IMG/VR virus record: IMGVR_UViG_3300022198_004726
Span: 1-35,459 of that record
Direction: 5' to 3' (one strand)
DNA length: 35,459 nt
Origin: a virus
Under the pieces are notes generated by a model. The model saw only the letters and a list, made by a program, of their open reading frames with translations, was not told the DNA's origin and did not search any database. Each line of letters opens with the position of its first letter. Positions within the stretch are counted from its first letter, which is position 1. Of the stretch, positions 33,566-35,459 are shown in pieces. The translations under genes and the position numbers were made by a program.

Positions 33566-33865
33566 TTATTTTCTCAACTCCTGTATAATTACAGGCTTAG
33601 GCAAGGTCGGTGGGTGAGACCATTTATACGCGCATTTGGTCTGAATACTATTTCGTGTATTCACGATTTCATCAATCTCACTAAGAGTATAGTCATCACC
33701 CACCTGATAAAAGATCACCTCCCAAGGTTCTTGTTCCCAGTTCATCTCGAAAAGTGTTAATATTTCGTAATCAAAAGGAACAATCTTTGTCGTGCCTTCT
33801 ATAAAAGAGTCATAGAAAGAAGGATTGACAGGTTTTTCAACTCTGAAATGGTCTAGCCATGTCAT
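33566..33865 (-). CDS. Protein of unknown function, about 99 residues
   Basis: From ATG 33865 the protein begins MTWLDHFRVEKPVNPSFYDS and contains FDYEILTLFEMNWEQEPWEV and YKWSHPPTLPKPVI. It is acidic and aromatic-rich, unlike the basic neighbours. A GTG at 33907 would extend it by 14 residues into the Lys-rich micro-ORF; I prefer the ATG because GAGAG lies about 10 bases before it. No family recognised. The following 48-residue gene starts one base after its stop. Confidence 0.65.
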   Translation of the reverse strand: MTWLDHFRVEKPVNPSFYDSFIEGTTKIVPFDYEILTLFEMNWEQEPWEVIFYQVGDDYTLSEIDEIVNTRNSIQTKCAYKWSHPPTLPKPVIIQELRK

Positions 33866-33881
33866 ATACGGAAAACTCTCA

Positions 33882-33944
33882 TCAGTATCCTTGTTTTTTC
33901 TTTCCACGTTTTTTCTTTTTCTTTCCAGAATGGTGCATTGGCAT
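33882..33944 (-). CDS. Lys-rich micro-ORF, 20 residues
   Basis: MPMHHSGKKKKKRGKKKQGY followed by TGA. The ATG at 33944 has AGGAGAG with ideal spacing, placed just after the stop of the Cys-rich gene. Eleven of 20 residues are Lys or Arg and there is no acidic residue. It matches the composition of its neighbours. It could also be a leader peptide that couples translation to the next gene, whose ATG lies 16 bases beyond its stop. Too short for certainty. Confidence 0.45.
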   Translation of the reverse strand: MPMHHSGKKKKKRGKKKQGY

Positions 33945-33954
33945 AATTACTCTC

Positions 33955-34116
33955 CTATGTCCACCGAGGTGGTTCCTCGGGGCACTCTGCCCATCTTAAC
34001 TTAGTCTTGAGAGGCATAAAACAATAACATATTTTGCAAGTTTTCCACCTTTTATCTAGGTTTGGACATTTCTTGCAAATCTCATACCGTTCCTGGTGAG
34101 ATAGCTTTTTCTTCAT
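33955..34116 (-). CDS. Cys-rich 53-residue mini zinc-ribbon protein
   Basis: MKKKLSHQERYEICKKCPNL, then KTCKICYCFMPLKTKLRWAE and CPEEPPRW. Cysteines at 14, 17, 27, 30, 32 and 45 in C-x2-C...C-x2-C-x-C...CP spacing indicate one or two zinc sites. The C-x-C-F-M...K...CPxxxW layout matches a small phage/bacterial family (DUF6171-like, by memory). It begins with an ATGA overlap with the previous gene. Role unknown; such zinc proteins often contact nucleic acids or other proteins. Confidence 0.7.
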   Translation of the reverse strand: MKKKLSHQERYEICKKCPNLDKRWKTCKICYCFMPLKTKLRWAECPEEPPRWT

Positions 34117-34295
34117 CGAATAGATGACGGTAGCTTACTTCTCTTTTTGCGTTGAAGATTTGTTTTTCTTGCCATCAGTTTTTTAATTCTTGTTGACAAT
34201 TCTTGATTATCTTCAGATCCTTCGCCTTCTACTATCTTGCCTACTTCTGCTTTCGCAACTGCTTTTTTCAAAGCGTCTTCAATACTATTAGACAT
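34113..34295 (-). CDS. Small charged helical protein, 60 residues
   Basis: MSNSIEDALKKAVAKAEVGK, then an acidic VEGEGSEDNQEL stretch and a basic tail (RIKKLMARKTNLQRKKRSK). The amphipathic N-terminal helix, acidic linker and basic tail suggest a binding protein. No family recognised. It ends in an ATGA overlap with the zinc-ribbon gene and starts 1 base after the previous stop. Confidence 0.68.
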   Translation of the reverse strand: MSNSIEDALKKAVAKAEVGKIVEGEGSEDNQELSTRIKKLMARKTNLQRKKRSKLPSSIR

Positions 34296-34296
34296 A

Positions 34297-34467
34297 TTAT
34301 CCTTTAAATCTATTTAGTGCTGCTTCAGCGTTTTCTTTTTTAGTGAATCCATGAACTTCTCCATCCCACTTAAATTTGAAAACACCATTCTCTTCAAAGA
34401 TAACGCCATCTTCAACTTTTTTAGTCTTAGTGGCTTTTATGTCTTTTGTTTCATAATCTTTTTTCAT
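34297..34467 (-). CDS. Small protein, 56 residues (GVFKFKWDGEVHGF type)
   Basis: A 56-codon frame: MKKDYETKDIKATKTKKVED, then GVIFEENGVFKFKWDGEVHG, then FTKKENAEAALNRFKG. Two short beta strands around FKWDGE and a final A-E-A-A helix resemble the 48-residue protein at 33418-33564. It fits precisely between its neighbours (6 bases after the upstream stop, 1 base before the next ATG), which supports it as a real gene. Function unknown. Confidence 0.68.
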   Translation of the reverse strand: MKKDYETKDIKATKTKKVEDGVIFEENGVFKFKWDGEVHGFTKKENAEAALNRFKG

Positions 34468-34473
34468 ATTTAT

Positions 34474-34671
34474 TTACCCATGTAGTGACAATATTGTCAA
34501 AATTACTGTTGCTCCGCCGACGATTATACCGCCAGCGCAAGTTATTAAAATCATTTCTATTCTTTTGATATTTTCTTCCATATCATCGAATTTGTTGAAC
34601 GCAGTTTTCCAACGTTCTGCACAAACGGCTTCGTGTTTTGCTAGGTCTGCTGCGACTTGGTCTGAGTTCAT
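34474..34671 (-). CDS. One-TM small protein, holin-like candidate
   Basis: A 65-residue protein with a charged N-terminal helix (KHEAVCAERWKTAFNKFDDM, then EENIKRIEM) followed by one hydrophobic span at about 40-62 (ILITCAGGIIVGGATVILTI) and a tiny tail. Marine phages often have such a protein near packaging or lysis genes; the arrangement resembles XhlA-like or class II-type holin helpers. No endolysin is seen in the window, so a lysis role is only plausible. It is the first gene after the promoter at 34715-34744; AGGAAA precedes its ATG. Confidence 0.65.
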   Translation of the reverse strand: MNSDQVAADLAKHEAVCAERWKTAFNKFDDMEENIKRIEMILITCAGGIIVGGATVILTILSLHG

Positions 34672-34714
34672 GATTTATTTCCTAAATACCTTGAAATATA
34701 CATTTCTAATCATA

Positions 34715-34744
34715 ATTATAACAAAAAGAGAGGTCGAATGTCAA
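34715..34744 (-). promoter_or_regulatory. Consensus sigma-70 promoter for small-gene/terminase unit
   Basis: TTGACA at 34744-34739, TATAAT at 34720-34715, spacer 18 bases, on the minus strand. It starts 3 bases after the stop codon of the cyclase gene. The leader to the ATG at 34671 is about 37 bases. No terminator for the cyclase gene is visible before it. Confidence 0.88.
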
Positions 34745-34747
34745 GTG

Positions 34748-35459
34748 TTATTTTCTGATGGTATAGATTTTGATGGGCTCTGTCTTTCCTTTTACAATTA
34801 CCTCATCTAAATATTCGTAATCATAACCATCAACTAAACTATACTCTGAAATTATAATTCCAACATCATATTCTTTACATAGACTTTCTAAACGAGCAGC
34901 CAGATTAACGGCGTCCCCAAGCACACTATAGTCAAAGCGATTGGAGCTACCGAAGTTTCCCACCACGCAAGTTCCTGTGTTGATTCCGCCTCCTGTATTA
35001 ATTTCATCCAAACCCTCTTCTTTGAGTTTTTCATTTAATTCCTTTAATGACTGTTTCATTTCGATAACAGCGTCTGTTGCATGTTTCACTTGATCTTCAT
35101 CATCAAGTGGTGCTCCCCAAAATGCCATGATACAGTCTCCCATATATTTATCAATAGTTCCACCATGTTTCATAATAATTTGAGTTTGATTATCTAAAAA
35201 TCTATTTATTAATTTTGTAAGACCTTGTGGGTCTTTTTGATATTTTTCTGAAATTGGTGTGAATCCTCGAATGTCAGAAAAAAGAAAAGTGAGTCGTTTA
35301 GTCTCCCCACCCAATCTCAGCAACGTTGGGTCCTCCTGTAATTTTTTTACTAACTCTGGAGATACATACGTTCCAAATTGTTGTTTAATTCTAAGTTTCT
35401 CGAAATATGTAGTCATGAAATTACGGAAACTTTCAATACTCCAGAATAAAAACCCGATA
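34748..35459 (-). CDS. Class III adenylate/guanylate cyclase, 5' end outside window
   Basis: A complete class III cyclase catalytic domain. Numbered from the ATG at 35416 (222 residues to the stop): metal Asp48 (FSDIRGFT) and Asp94 (YMGDCIMAFW), substrate Lys90, Ser164 in the base-recognition place normally held by Thr or Asp, and transition-state Asn171 and Arg175 (NLAARLE). GTYVSPELV at 15-23 is the element usually found between a membrane segment and the cyclase domain in CHASE2-type enzymes. The frame stays open upstream of that ATG to the window edge (GFLFWSIESFRNF), and the ATG has no ribosome binding site, so the gene probably continues to the right. Expected product is cAMP. Whether this is a phage gene or a host/other neighbour cannot be decided here. 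Confidence 0.88.
   Translation of the reverse strand, partial: IGFLFWSIESFRNFMTTYFEKLRIKQQFGTYVSPELVKKLQEDPTLLRLGGETKRLTFLFSDIRGFTPISEKYQKDPQGLTKLINRFLDNQTQIIMKHGGTIDKYMGDCIMAFWGAPLDDEDQVKHATDAVIEMKQSLKELNEKLKEEGLDEINTGGGINTGTCVVGNFGSSNRFDYSVLGDAVNLAARLESLCKEYDVGIIISEYSLVDGYDYEYLDEVIVKGKTEPIKIYTIRK

Noticed and set aside
34739-34750. Possible terminator for the cyclase gene
   Set aside because: No stem-loop or T-run is present between the cyclase stop and the promoter.
1-35459. tRNA genes, integrase, att sites or insertion sequence ends
   Set aside because: No cloverleaf, recombinase motif or terminal inverted repeats were recognised by eye; a computed search would be needed to exclude them fully.

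Overview
The window is one contiguous, AT-rich block in which every credible gene lies on the minus strand, so it is read from the right edge (about 35.4 kb) to the left edge (1). It is the packaging, head, tail and fibre part of a tailed dsDNA phage. It has HK97-type head genes, a long tape measure, a hub/tip protein, and no sheath or baseplate genes, which points to a siphovirus. Base composition, the small lysine-rich proteins, the MAQTIK-type fibres and the PKHD-type oxygenase all resemble phages of marine bacteria such as SAR11 or other AT-rich marine Alphaproteobacteria. The host is inferred, not shown.

Layout, in transcription order. (1) 35459-34748: 3' part of a class III nucleotide cyclase whose frame is still open at the window edge. 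(2) 34671-31658: a string of small, mostly basic genes. It includes a one-TM holin-like protein, a Cys-rich mini zinc-ribbon and a 20-codon Lys-rich micro-ORF. These run by ATGA overlaps into a small protein in the terminase small-subunit position and then terminase large subunit (31661-30360). (3) 30287-26382: HNH protein, portal, a small FGSW/AP-rich protein, and a protease-scaffold-capsid fusion, closed by a hairpin terminator. (4) 26324-15028: connector, neck protein, tail terminator, two paralogous tube proteins, two tail assembly chaperones that look linked by a +1 (or -2) frameshift, a 1570-residue tape measure and a distal tail protein. (5) 15028-8334: a 2049-residue hub/tip protein with two collagen-like arms, immediately followed by a 2-oxoglutarate/Fe(II) dioxygenase. 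(6) 8333-1: three paralogous MANR proteins, small tail accessory proteins and two large MAQTIK fibres. The last fibre carries a cupredoxin-like motif and runs off the left edge.

Three promoters share one exact architecture (TTGACA, 18 bp, TATAAT). They sit upstream of the small-gene/terminase unit, the HNH/portal/capsid unit and the fibre unit. Together with the terminator behind the capsid gene they divide the window into expression blocks. Adjacent genes are mostly joined by TAATG or ATGA overlaps, consistent with coupled translation.

The most interesting points are the collagen-like tail protein next to a prolyl-hydroxylase-like enzyme, the candidate frameshift in the chaperones, an internal start that would make free scaffold-capsid protein from the protease fusion, the copper-site motif in a fibre, and the cyclase at the edge. 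No tRNA, rRNA, CRISPR array, integrase or insertion sequence was seen.
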